Shown: positions 1-7,993 of the stretch, piece by piece
Layout: each line of letters begins with the position of its first letter
How positions within the stretch are numbered: position 1 is the first letter of the stretch
DNA from: CAYYAU01 sp964469765 [NCBI: uncultured Clostridia bacterium]
GTDB lineage: Bacteria > UBA6262 > WVXT01 > CAYYAU01
Direction: 5' to 3'
Assembly: GCA_964469765.1 (NCBI GenBank)
Contig: CAYYAU010000001.1
Span: 1 to 30,334 of the forward strand
DNA length: 30,334 bases
Made by a program: the position numbers and the translations under genes
The notes under the pieces: model-generated
Seen by the model: the letters and a program-made list of their open reading frames with translations, nothing else
The model's database searches: none
What the model was told of the DNA's origin: nothing

Positions 1-1
1 T

Positions 2-250
2 ATTGTGGTTAAATCTATAGATGAAATGGAGAAAGAGATTAAAGAAAAAAAAGTATCTATCGGAATTATTACAGTTCCTGCACGAAATGCTCAGGATGTT
101 GCTGAACGGCTTATTAAATCAAGCATTGAGTGTATTCTTAATTTTGCGCCAGTTGCTTTGACAGTTCCGGAAAATGTGAAAGTAAAAAGTGTTGATCTGT
201 CAAGAGAACTTGAAACGCTTTCTTATTTCTTGGTTAACAAAAGAAAATGA
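2..250 (+). CDS. rex: Redox-sensing transcriptional repressor Rex, C-terminal part (5' end outside window)
   Basis: The reading frame is open to the left edge, so this is the last 82 or so residues of a longer gene. It matches the end of Rex, the NADH/NAD+ sensing repressor: the Rossmann-fold segment reading IGIITVPARNAQDVAERL, then ILNFAPVALTVP and a terminal VDLSRELETLSYFL. Rex binds DNA when NADH is low and releases it when NADH is high, and in anaerobes it controls fermentation and hydrogenase genes. The stop codon overlaps the next start as ATGA, so rex is probably translated in the same message as the hydrogenase genes and may control them. The DNA-binding N-terminal domain is not visible. 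Identification is firm despite truncation. Confidence 0.9.
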   Translation: MVVKSIDEMEKEIKEKKVSIGIITVPARNAQDVAERLIKSSIECILNFAPVALTVPENVKVKSVDLSRELETLSYFLVNKRK

Positions 251-1302
251 AATATATTTCCAAAGATAATTTTTTAAAATTGTTAGAATTCTTACAGAGA
301 GATTATTATATCTATATTCCTATCAAAAAGGGTAATAAACTTTTCTATAAGAGGCTCATCAATAATAAAGATTCAAAAGCCAATATATCGCGTATTGATG
401 ATATGGTAATAGGTGGAGTGAGAATTTCTGAACCACTTAAGTCTTTTTTTGTTAAGGCACGGGAGAAAGTTGCAGAGGGTTTTAAATCTCCTTTACTTGA
501 AGAAAATAAGCCTTATTGTATTGTAGGTGTGAAGGCATGTGACTTAAAAAGCCTAGAGGTTTATGATTATGTCTTTTGTAATCATGATTATACAGACCCA
601 TTTTATATAAAAAAAAGAGAAGAGAATCTTATTATTTCTTCTGATTGTACCAATACTTTGGATACATGTTTTTGTTTAGCAGTGGGTGTGAAGCCTTATC
701 CTCAAAAAAATTTTGATATTAATCTTTCTGAAATTAATTCAGGTTTTATAATTGAGGTAGGGTCACAAAAGGGACAAGAGCTTATTAATAAATATCCATT
801 TCTTTTTGAAGAAACAGAAAATGAATTAATTAAGCAGAGAGATGAGAGAAGAGAAAAGGTTATCAAAAAGTTAAAAAAGAATATAGAAGAGAATAATGTT
901 CCAGATTACTCTCTTTTTAAAGGAATAATTGAAAGAAATTTTGAATCAGATATCTGGAAAGATGAAGCAAAAACTTGTGTAGAGTGTGGAGCCTGTAATA
1001 CAATATGTCCAACATGCCATTGTTTTCTCTTATATGACCAGATGAATAACAATAAAATGGCAAGATTACGGATATGGGATTCTTGTATGATAAAGGATTT
1101 TGCAGAAGTTGCTGGTGGGGCTAATCCAAGACCCAGATTATGGATGAGATTAAGAAATAGATTTGAGAAGAAGTTTGATTTTTTCTTTAAAGTAGCACAT
1201 CTCTATGCCTGTACAGGGTGCGGTAGGTGTATTTTAGCATGCCCAGCAAATATTGATATAAGAAAGGTGTTAAGGAGATTGGTTGATGCATCAAAAGGAT
1301 AA
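247..1302 (+). CDS. hydB: HydB/AsrA-type iron-sulfur electron-transfer subunit
   Basis: This 351-residue soluble protein belongs to the family of sulfhydrogenase beta subunit (HydB/HyhB) and anaerobic sulfite reductase subunit A. Visible marks are GVKACDLKSLEVYD near residue 95, a Cys-rich motif CVECGACNTICP around residue 245 and a second, CTGCGRCILACP, near residue 320, enough for two [4Fe-4S] clusters. In the known enzymes this subunit passes electrons between the flavin subunit HydG and the hydrogenase. Here the flavin subunit follows directly and overlaps it by 17 bases, but the partner is a membrane group 4 hydrogenase instead of a soluble sulfhydrogenase. It starts inside the rex stop (ATGA). 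Sulfite reductase is a less likely role because no AsrC is present in the window. Confidence 0.85.
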   Translation: MKYISKDNFLKLLEFLQRDYYIYIPIKKGNKLFYKRLINNKDSKANISRIDDMVIGGVRISEPLKSFFVKAREKVAEGFKSPLLEENKPYCIVGVKACDLKSLEVYDYVFCNHDYTDPFYIKKREENLIISSDCTNTLDTCFCLAVGVKPYPQKNFDINLSEINSGFIIEVGSQKGQELINKYPFLFEETENELIKQRDERREKVIKKLKKNIEENNVPDYSLFKGIIERNFESDIWKDEAKTCVECGACNTICPTCHCFLLYDQMNNNKMARLRIWDSCMIKDFAEVAGGANPRPRLWMRLRNRFEKKFDFFFKVAHLYACTGCGRCILACPANIDIRKVLRRLVDASKG

Positions 1303-2110
1303 TCCATATATTCCTATTGAAGCTGAGGTTAGTGAGGTTATACCAGAAACTCCAACAATAAAGACTATCAGGTTAAAGCCAAAAGAAAAGGTTTTGTTTA
1401 AAACCGGACAGTTTATTGAACTGACTATTCCTGGAGTTGGTGAGGCACCATTTACTCCATCATCAAAGCCATCATTGAAGGATACAATTGAAGTGACAGT
1501 AATGAGGGTGGGTAAGGTGACTGAGAAGATTCATCAGCTTAAAAAAGGTGATATTGTAGGAATAAGAGGTCCTTTTGGAAAAGGGTATCCATTGAATGAG
1601 TTTAAAGGTAAAGAAGTGGTTGTTATAGGAGGGGGTTGTGGTTTTGCTCCTTTAAGGAGTTTGATGTATGAGTTTTTGGAAAGAAGTAAAGAGTTTAAAA
1701 GGCTATTTTTCAGAGGTGGGTGTAAGACCCCTCAAGAGTTTTTATATAAACAGGAAATTGAAAAATGGACAGAAAGAAAGGATTTGAATGTAAAGATTAC
1801 GGTTGATAAAGGTGACCACAGTTGGAAAGGACATGTTGGACTTGTAACAAGTATTTTGGATGATTTAAAGATGAGTTATAAAAACGGTATTGCTGTTGTT
1901 TGTGGTCCTCCTATAATGATGAAGTTTGTGACTAAAAAGCTTCTTGATATGGGTTTTAAAGAAGAGAATATCTATCTTTCTATGGAAAAGAATATGTCTT
2001 GTGGGATTGGAAAATGTGGTCATTGTAGAATCGGGATATATTATGCCTGTAAGGATGGGCCTGTTTTTCAGTACGCTAAGATAAAAGATTTCCCAAATAT
2101 CTGGGAGTGA
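1286..2110 (+). CDS. hydG: HydG/AsrB-type FAD- and NAD(P)-binding subunit
   Basis: A 274-residue ferredoxin-NADP+ reductase-fold protein like sulfhydrogenase gamma subunit, AsrB and PyrK. Roughly residues 5-100 form the flavin-binding barrel (TPSSKPSLKDTIEVTV, GIRGPFGKGYP). The nucleotide-binding part starts at VVIGGGCGFAPLRSLMYE. A C-terminal cysteine set at 239, 244, 247 and 255 (CGIGKCGHC...C) fits a [2Fe-2S] cluster. It should oxidise NAD(P)H or reduce NAD(P)+ and exchange electrons with HydB. I choose ATG 1286 over TTG 1283 because AAGGAG lies eight bases upstream of the ATG. The gene starts inside hydB. NADH versus NADPH preference cannot be read from the sequence. Confidence 0.87.
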   Translation: MHQKDNPYIPIEAEVSEVIPETPTIKTIRLKPKEKVLFKTGQFIELTIPGVGEAPFTPSSKPSLKDTIEVTVMRVGKVTEKIHQLKKGDIVGIRGPFGKGYPLNEFKGKEVVVIGGGCGFAPLRSLMYEFLERSKEFKRLFFRGGCKTPQEFLYKQEIEKWTERKDLNVKITVDKGDHSWKGHVGLVTSILDDLKMSYKNGIAVVCGPPIMMKFVTKKLLDMGFKEENIYLSMEKNMSCGIGKCGHCRIGIYYACKDGPVFQYAKIKDFPNIWE

Positions 2111-2132
2111 ATTTTCTATATTCTATAAGAGA

Positions 2133-2699
2133 ATGAAAACAAGCGCAGAACAGATTCATCAAGGAAAAATAAGTTTAAATCCTAAGAAAACGAAGGATAA
2201 AAGGCTTTTTATTGACCTGGATATTTGTTTTTCTAAACAATGTGAAAGCTGTGTAGTTGAATGTAGTTATCTGTATCATCAGCAGAAGATTGGTAATAAT
2301 GGGGTTATCTCTATAGCTGAACTTTCAACGTATGTTTTAGTTTGTCGTAGATGTGAAGAGCCTCACTGCATAAATGCTTGTCCTGTTGAAGCACTTGAAC
2401 AGCAGAAGGATAAGAATAATTTGCTTATTCGTCACAATATGAGATGTATTAGTTGCAAATCCTGTTCACATGCCTGTCCTTATGGAACAATTTATCCAGA
2501 GTTTGTTCCTTTACTGGTACACAATTGTGATTTTTGTTTGGATAGACGACAAGAAAAAAATGAGCCATTGTGTATTAATACCTGTCCTTATGGTGCCTTG
2601 AAATTAGTTAGCGGTGATGTTAAATTAGATGAACATACATTTCTTGTTGGAGATAATTTAGTGGTACATTCTACACATTGGGATAGAGAAAAGGCATGA
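2133..2699 (+). CDS. Four-cluster ferredoxin-type hydrogenase subunit (HycB/CooF-like)
   Basis: A 188-residue protein with four cysteine groups in the arrangement of HycB, CooF and DMSO reductase chain B: CFSKQCESCVVEC, CRRCEEPHCINACP, CISCKSCSHACP and CDFC...CINTCP. It can therefore carry four [4Fe-4S] clusters and act as a wire between a soluble electron donor and the membrane hydrogenase. No signal peptide is visible, so it faces the cytoplasm. It lies between the HydB/HydG module and the membrane subunits and its stop overlaps the next start (ATGA), which fits a linker joining the two modules. No formate or CO dehydrogenase gene lies nearby, so the usual partners of HycB and CooF are not indicated. 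Confidence 0.85.
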   Translation: MKTSAEQIHQGKISLNPKKTKDKRLFIDLDICFSKQCESCVVECSYLYHQQKIGNNGVISIAELSTYVLVCRRCEEPHCINACPVEALEQQKDKNNLLIRHNMRCISCKSCSHACPYGTIYPEFVPLLVHNCDFCLDRRQEKNEPLCINTCPYGALKLVSGDVKLDEHTFLVGDNLVVHSTHWDREKA

Positions 2700-3619
2700 A
2701 ATATATTTTTAATTTTTTATTTTATGGATTTTTATTAACCACCATTATAGGACTTTCTGCAAGTTGGTTAGATAGAAAGATTACCGCAAGACTACAGTAT
2801 CGGGTTGGACCTCCTTTTCTTCAGCCATTCATAGATATTATGAAGCTTTTAGGTAAAGAAACGCTTATACCAAAAGGTTCATCCAGCATTACTTTTCTGT
2901 TTGCACCTGTTTTAAGTTTTGCAGGGGTTATGATTGTGGCAACTTTGTTATGGATAAATACCATTAATCTTAATAAAGGTTTTTTAGGAGATATCATAGT
3001 GGTCCTATATTTGTTAATGTTGCCTTCCATTGGTCTTCTTTTGGGAGGATTTTCTTCAAGGAACCCTTTGGCAAGTCTAGGGGCTTCGCGTGAAATGAAA
3101 CTTATATTAAGTTACGAACTTCCTTTCTTACTTGCCATTCTTGTTCCTGTAATAAAATCTGGGTTATCTATAAAGGTTGGTGAAATATTAAGTTTTCAAT
3201 CTCACAATGGAGTAATTATTGGAAGTTTTTCAGGATTTTTAGCATTTTTAGTTTGTTTAATTTGTATACAGGCAAAGTTAGGACTTGTTCCTTTTGATAT
3301 TGCTGAGGCAGAGACTGAAATTACAGCTGGTCCTTTGATAGATTATTCAGGAACCCCTCTTGCTATATATAGGTTGACAAAGAATATGCTTTTATTTGTT
3401 CTTCCTTTCTTTTTAATAATATTATTTATGGGTGGAATAAGATTTAGTGGTGTGCATATACTATTTGGTATCTTGAAGTATATTGGACTGGTTTTATTAA
3501 TTACTGTGATAAGAAATACAAATCCACGAATAAGAATTGACCAGGCAGTAAAATTCTTCTGGTTAGTGATAACACCGCTTGCTGTAATCTCAACAATATT
3601 AGCACTAATAGGAAAGTAA
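2696..3619 (+). CDS. mbhM: Group 4 hydrogenase membrane anchor subunit, NuoH/HycD/MbhM-like
   Basis: A 307-residue integral membrane protein with about eight hydrophobic segments. Family marks are DRKITARLQYRVGPP near residue 30, SREMKLILSYELP near residue 140 and the loop LVPFDIAEAETEI followed by DYSGTPLAIYRLTKNM around residues 195-230. That acidic loop is the conserved site where NuoH-type subunits contact the peripheral arm and help couple redox to ion movement. It anchors the NuoB-, NuoC-, NuoD- and NuoI-like subunits encoded around it. Starts in the stop of the preceding ferredoxin gene and ends one base before the next. Confidence 0.9.
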   Translation: MKYIFNFLFYGFLLTTIIGLSASWLDRKITARLQYRVGPPFLQPFIDIMKLLGKETLIPKGSSSITFLFAPVLSFAGVMIVATLLWINTINLNKGFLGDIIVVLYLLMLPSIGLLLGGFSSRNPLASLGASREMKLILSYELPFLLAILVPVIKSGLSIKVGEILSFQSHNGVIIGSFSGFLAFLVCLICIQAKLGLVPFDIAEAETEITAGPLIDYSGTPLAIYRLTKNMLLFVLPFFLIILFMGGIRFSGVHILFGILKYIGLVLLITVIRNTNPRIRIDQAVKFFWLVITPLAVISTILALIGK

Positions 3620-3620
3620 A

Positions 3621-4052
3621 ATGAGTTTTAAACTAAAGGCATTGTTGAAGTCTCCTTGGGTTTTTCATTTATCTACAGGCAGTTGCAATAACTGTGATAT
3701 TGAGATACTGGATTGTCTTACTCCAAGGTTTGATATTGAAAGGTTTGGGATGTTACTTACTGGAAGTATAAAGCATGCTGATGTGCTTTTAATAACAGGA
3801 ATCTGTAATAGACAGTCTACGATAAGGCTGAAAAGATTATATCAGCAGATTCCAAAACCTTGTATTGTTGTTGCTGTGGGTCAGTGTGCGTTATCAAGAG
3901 GAATGTTTATACATAGTTACAACGCACCTGTTCCTTTGGATAAGGTAATTCCTGTTGATGTTTATATACCAGGTTGTCCACCGAAACCAGAAGCAATTAT
4001 TGCTGGAGTGGTTAAATTAATAGAAAAGGTGAGAAATAAAAAGCGAGGCTAA
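3621..4052 (+). CDS. mbhJ: [NiFe] hydrogenase small subunit, NuoB/HycG/MbhJ-like
   Basis: A 143-residue subunit of the NuoB family. Four cysteines fit the ligands of the cluster nearest the [NiFe] site: C22 and C25 in STGSCNNCDIE, C89 in VAVGQCALSRG and C119 in IPGCPPKPE. As in other group 4 enzymes the protein is short, lacks a twin-arginine signal and has one cluster instead of the three of uptake hydrogenases. It pairs with the large subunit encoded at 4602. Additional cysteines at 32, 62 and 81 have no obvious ligand role. Confidence 0.92.
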   Translation: MSFKLKALLKSPWVFHLSTGSCNNCDIEILDCLTPRFDIERFGMLLTGSIKHADVLLITGICNRQSTIRLKRLYQQIPKPCIVVAVGQCALSRGMFIHSYNAPVPLDKVIPVDVYIPGCPPKPEAIIAGVVKLIEKVRNKKRG

Positions 4053-4054
4053 AT

Positions 4055-4528
4055 ATGGAAAGAGAAAAGATTTTAGAGAGTATAAAAGAAAGATTTAAAG
4101 ATAATATAATTGAGGTTTTTGATAAATCAAAAGATAGAGTATATATAGAAATAAAACCCGAATTCTTAATAGATATAGTAAAGTATATATTTAAAGACTT
4201 GGGCGCAAGGTTTAATACAGCAACAGGTATTGATGCACGGTATTATATGGAAATTTTATATCATTTCATTATTGAAGACATTAATCTATTAATTTCTTTA
4301 AGGGTAAAACTAAACAAACAGAAATTGGAGATAACATCTATTGCTCCTTTGTTTGAAGGAGCTAACTGGATAGAAAGAGAGATTCATGAGATGTTAGGAG
4401 TAGATTTTAAAGGACATCCTGATTTAAGAAGACTTCTTTTATCTGATGATTGGCCTGAAGAGATTTGTCCTTTAAGATGTGATTATAAAGAATGGGATAA
4501 GAAGGCAATAAGAGATAGAGGAGAGTAG
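4055..4528 (+). CDS. mbhK: Hydrogenase NuoC-like subunit (MbhK / HycE N-terminal domain type)
   Basis: A 157-residue protein of the 30-kDa complex I subunit family. The diagnostic region runs from about residue 90: APLFEGANWIEREIHEMLG, then DFKGHPDLRRLLLSDDWPE and a final PLRCDYKEWD. It helps assemble the NuoB- and NuoD-like subunits and has no cofactor. In HycE of E. coli it is fused to the NuoD-like part, but here it is a separate gene as in archaeal Mbh. A 73-base gap, unusually long for this operon, separates it from the large subunit; the gap holds a small reading frame listed separately. Confidence 0.88.
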   Translation: MEREKILESIKERFKDNIIEVFDKSKDRVYIEIKPEFLIDIVKYIFKDLGARFNTATGIDARYYMEILYHFIIEDINLLISLRVKLNKQKLEITSIAPLFEGANWIEREIHEMLGVDFKGHPDLRRLLLSDDWPEEICPLRCDYKEWDKKAIRDRGE

Positions 4529-4530
4529 GT

Positions 4531-4605
4531 TTGTATATCGTACATTCAAAAGTATCTCCAAAAGAAGAGTTATATGGTTTGATGTTTCGGAGAGGAAAAC
4601 AATGA
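4531..4605 (+). CDS. Possible 24-residue peptide between hydrogenase subunit genes
   Basis: A short frame starting with TTG and ending with TGA. A good ribosome binding site (GGAGAG at 4520-4525) lies five bases upstream of the TTG, and the stop forms an ATGA overlap with the large-subunit start, the same coupling used between real genes in this operon. The C-terminal half reads VSPKEELYGLMFRRGKQ, which is not low-complexity. I recognise no family. It might be a real micro-subunit, a leader that couples translation of the large subunit, or chance. Confidence 0.35.
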   Translation: MYIVHSKVSPKEELYGLMFRRGKQ

Positions 4606-5783
4606 CAAAGGTAAAAATTCCAATAGGACCTTATCATCCGTTGCAAGAAGAGCCTGAATTTTTTACTTTAACAGTTGAAGGAGAAAGGGTTATAGATATT
4701 GATGTAAGGATTGGTTATAACCATAGAGGGATAGAGAAGCTTTCAGAAACAAAGACATTTGATCAATCCACATTTGTTATAGAAAGAATCTGTGGTATCT
4801 GTTCAACAAGTCATCCATTTGCTTATACAAGAGCTGTAGAGGATATTATTTCTGTTGAGGTACCTGAAAGAGCAAAGTATATAAGAACAATAATAGCTGA
4901 GGGAGAAAGAATTCATTCACATCTTTTGTGGTTTGGTTTAGCTGGACATTTTTTAGGATATAATACAGTCTTTATGTGGGCGTGGAAAATAAGGGAAGAG
5001 ATATTAGATGTAATGGAGATTTTATCAGGAAATAGAAATAATTATGCTATGTTTAAACCAGGGGGAGTAAGAAGGGATATTAAATCTGAAGATATTTCCA
5101 TTGTGTTAAAAAAGGTTGATTCTATTGTTCCAACATTGCAAATGCTTAAGAAGGCTGTGATGGATGACTATGTTATTCATGCCAGAACTAAAGGTATAGG
5201 TATTCTTACAAAAGAGGATGCTATAAACTATTGTGCGTTAGGTCCTACTGCCAGGGCATCTGGTGTGAAGAAGGATGTGAGAAAGGATGTTCGATATGGA
5301 GCTTATGATAAGGTGGACTGGAATATGATTCTAACCTATAATGGAGATGTGTTTGATAAGGTTGTGGTTAGAATATTAGAGATTTTTGAGTCTATTAAGA
5401 TAATGAGACAGTGTTTGTTAAAGCTTCCTAAGACAGACATAGACCTTAATATTAAAGATATCCCTCCTGGTGAAGGAATAGGCACCCATGAGGCACCTCG
5501 AGGAGAGGTGTTTCATTATGTAAGAAGTGATGGAACAAATAGACCTGTTCGTCATAAAGTAAGAGCACCTACCTTTATGAATCTTCCCACATTTAAGGCA
5601 ACAGTTGTGGGAGAAACAGTCTCTGATGCAACAATAATTTTAGCTGCTATTGATCCATGTTATTGTTGTACAGAACGGATGGTTGTCCAGAATACAAAAG
5701 GTGATAGAATATTCAATGGCACTGATTTAATAAAACTCTCTCAGGAAAAAACCAACAGAATCAGGGAAAAGAAAAGATGTTAA
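4602..5783 (+). CDS. mbhL: [NiFe] hydrogenase large (catalytic) subunit, NuoD/HycE/MbhL-like
   Basis: A 393-residue subunit that carries the [NiFe] active site. Both metal motifs are intact: RICGICSTSH, giving C64 and C67, and DPCYCCTERM, giving C353 and C356. These are absent from true complex I NuoD, so this is a hydrogenase. The surrounding motifs match group 4 (energy-converting) enzymes. A 34-residue tail follows R359 of the second motif, similar in size and position to the tail HycI removes from HycE, and a HycI-like protease is encoded at 12254. GGAGAGG lies just before the ATG. The last seven bases overlap the antiporter-like gene downstream. Confidence 0.94.
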   Translation: MTKVKIPIGPYHPLQEEPEFFTLTVEGERVIDIDVRIGYNHRGIEKLSETKTFDQSTFVIERICGICSTSHPFAYTRAVEDIISVEVPERAKYIRTIIAEGERIHSHLLWFGLAGHFLGYNTVFMWAWKIREEILDVMEILSGNRNNYAMFKPGGVRRDIKSEDISIVLKKVDSIVPTLQMLKKAVMDDYVIHARTKGIGILTKEDAINYCALGPTARASGVKKDVRKDVRYGAYDKVDWNMILTYNGDVFDKVVVRILEIFESIKIMRQCLLKLPKTDIDLNIKDIPPGEGIGTHEAPRGEVFHYVRSDGTNRPVRHKVRAPTFMNLPTFKATVVGETVSDATIILAAIDPCYCCTERMVVQNTKGDRIFNGTDLIKLSQEKTNRIREKKRC

Positions 5784-7429
5784 ATACACAACTTTTTAAA
5801 TTTGATGCGCTTTCTAATTTTGTAGGGATATTTATTATTTTCTTTTCATTACTTATAATAATTTACTCTTCTGGTTTTATGAAAGCAAAAAGAGGGTTAA
5901 TTCTTTATTATTTTTATATCGTGCTTACCCTTATTGCTTCTTTAGGGGCTGTATTTTCTAACAATCTGGTTCTGTTTATGGTATGCTGGGGATTTTTAGC
6001 GTTTCTTTTATACTTATTAATCTGGTTTGGAGAAAAGGAACACACCCCATCAACCGCTAAGAAATCGTTTATTATAATTGGTGGTAGTGATATCTTTATG
6101 TTGTTGGGATTGGCATTTGTATGGAAGATTACTGGTACAGTACAAATGGATAAAATAAGTCTTTTATTGAATACAAAGGCTTCTGTTTTTGCATATCTAT
6201 GTCTTGCAATAGGTGCATTTGCAAAAGCGGGCGCTATGCCTTTTCATACATGGGTTCCTGATACGGCTTCAGATGCCCCTACTCCAGTGACTGCGTATTT
6301 ACCCGCATCTTTGGATAAACTCCTTGGAATATATTTTCTTGGTAGGCTTTCTTTAGATATGTTTAAGATGGACGCTATAATGAACATTGTATTAATGAGT
6401 ATTGGTAGTATAACCATTATTGCTGCCGTGATGATGGCACTTGTTCAGCATGATTTAAAAAGGCTGTTAGGCTATCATGCTGTAAGCCAGGTTGGATATA
6501 TGGTATTAGGTATTGGGACAGGCACTGTTTTAGGTATTGCTGGTGGAATCTTTCATATGCTTAATAATGCTATATATAAAGCGGGTTTATTTTTATCAGG
6601 TGGAAATGTTGAGAAAAAAGCAGGGACAACAGATTTGGAAAGGCTTGGTGGGTTTGCTAAGTTGATGCCTATTAGTTTTATCACATTTCTGATTGCTTCG
6701 TTATCTATTTCAGGTGTTCCACCTTTTAATGGTTTTGTCTCAAAGTGGCTTATTTATCAAGGTATAATAGAAACAGGTAAATCTGGCGGTTATCTCTGGG
6801 TACTATGGCTTATTGCAGCAATGTTTGGTAGTGCACTTACATTGGCAAGCTTTATGAAGTTGGTCCATGCTGTTTTCTTAGGTCAACCATCTAAAGAGTA
6901 TAAAGTATCGAGTATCAAACATCGTGAAGTTAGTATAACAATGTGGATACCTGTAGTTATACTTGCAATATTATGTGTAGTTTTTGGTGTGTTTGCTTAT
7001 CAGATTCCTTTAAGGATTTTTATATTCCCTAGTGTTGGGTTTACAGGGGAGTTCTCTGGGTTATGGACCCCAAGTCTTGCTACTTTACTTATTTTAGTAG
7101 GGATTCTTCTAGGGGTTATAATTTATTTTATAGGAACAGTAACAAAAACACGCCAAACAGAGGTGTTTATAGGTGGTGAGATAATAGATGAGTATCCTCA
7201 AATGAGAGTTTCTGGAGCACGGTTTTATGATACAATCAGAGAGTTAGATATCTTAAAGAGTATCTATTCATTAGCAGAAAAGGGATACTTTGATATATAC
7301 AGGATTGGTCAAAGAATAATTTACAGTTTCAGTAGTTTGTTGAGATATTTTCATAATGGTATTTTATCTACTTACTTAGCTTGGTGTATTTTTGGAATGA
7401 TTATACTTTTTTATGTGCTTTTCAGGTAA
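5777..7429 (+). CDS. NuoL/MrpD-like antiporter subunit of the hydrogenase (first of two)
   Basis: A 550-residue membrane protein of the proton-conducting transporter family (NuoL/M/N, MrpA/D). Visible marks are AKAGAMPFHTWVPDTASDAP with the key TM7 lysine K150, ASLDKLLGIYFL in TM8, QHDLKRLLGYHAVSQVGYM, and ISGVPPFNGFVSKW with K323 in TM12. The usual TM5 glutamate is missing: W71-G72 stands where W-E is expected. The last 80 or so residues (FYDTIRELDILKSIY onward) form an amphipathic stretch and a final membrane helix like the C-terminal extension of NuoL or MbhI. It follows the large subunit directly and differs from the second antiporter subunit at 8796, giving the complex two such modules. 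Confidence 0.88.
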   Translation: MLNTQLFKFDALSNFVGIFIIFFSLLIIIYSSGFMKAKRGLILYYFYIVLTLIASLGAVFSNNLVLFMVCWGFLAFLLYLLIWFGEKEHTPSTAKKSFIIIGGSDIFMLLGLAFVWKITGTVQMDKISLLLNTKASVFAYLCLAIGAFAKAGAMPFHTWVPDTASDAPTPVTAYLPASLDKLLGIYFLGRLSLDMFKMDAIMNIVLMSIGSITIIAAVMMALVQHDLKRLLGYHAVSQVGYMVLGIGTGTVLGIAGGIFHMLNNAIYKAGLFLSGGNVEKKAGTTDLERLGGFAKLMPISFITFLIASLSISGVPPFNGFVSKWLIYQGIIETGKSGGYLWVLWLIAAMFGSALTLASFMKLVHAVFLGQPSKEYKVSSIKHREVSITMWIPVVILAILCVVFGVFAYQIPLRIFIFPSVGFTGEFSGLWTPSLATLLILVGILLGVIIYFIGTVTKTRQTEVFIGGEIIDEYPQMRVSGARFYDTIRELDILKSIYSLAEKGYFDIYRIGQRIIYSFSSLLRYFHNGILSTYLAWCIFGMIILFYVLFR

Positions 7430-7445
7430 ACCCTTAGGGTAAACA

Positions 7446-7991
7446 ATGATTGAACTTTATCTTTTATTATCTTTTGTAATTATTGCTGCTATTGTTGCTA
7501 TAGAGATTAATGATATGCTTTCTTCAGTAATAGCAGTTGGAGCTGTTGGTTTAGGAGTTTCAATGGCATTTTTGATACTAAAGGCTCCGGATATAGCAAT
7601 TACTCAGCTTGTTGTTGAGATACTTTGTCTTATTATTTTGGTACGGGCAACTTTAAAAAGAGACCTTCCATTTTCTACAAAAATAGGCTGGCTTCTTAAC
7701 GGTTTAATAACATTTGGGTTTATTATAATCTTTCTGGTTGTGGCAGTAAAGGCATTTAAGGATTTACCACAGTTTGGTTATCCGATAATGCGTGTAGCAA
7801 AGACATACATTCAGCGTGGATTAATTGGAACAGGTGCAGCTAATTTGGTTACATCTGTGATTCTTGATTTTAGAGCTTATGATACCTTAGGTGAAGCCAC
7901 AATATTATTTACTGCTGTGATTGGATTGCTTGCTGTTTTAAGGAAAATAGGGAGGAAAAAGACAGCAGATTCTCCGGAAGAAGATATATAA
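7446..7991 (+). CDS. MbhD-MbhE fusion (C-terminal part of MrpA)
   Basis: A 181-residue membrane protein. The N-terminal half (about 1-80) has LKAPDIAITQLVVEILCLI, the mark of the MrpA C-terminal domain also found as MbhD. The second half contains GAANLVTSVILDFRAYDTLG and EATILFTAVIGLLAVL, the mark of MbhE. In Pyrococcus Mbh these are two genes, while in Mrp antiporters they form the end of the very large MrpA. Here they form one stand-alone protein. They contribute to the ion path next to MrpB, C and D. The ribosome binding site is weak (TAGGGT region). Confidence 0.87.
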   Translation: MIELYLLLSFVIIAAIVAIEINDMLSSVIAVGAVGLGVSMAFLILKAPDIAITQLVVEILCLIILVRATLKRDLPFSTKIGWLLNGLITFGFIIIFLVVAVKAFKDLPQFGYPIMRVAKTYIQRGLIGTGAANLVTSVILDFRAYDTLGEATILFTAVIGLLAVLRKIGRKKTADSPEEDI

Positions 7992-7993
7992 AA

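Noticed and set aside
247-2110. HydB/HydG pair as anaerobic sulfite reductase AsrAB
   Set aside because: No AsrC siroheme subunit is present, and the genes are embedded in a hydrogenase operon.
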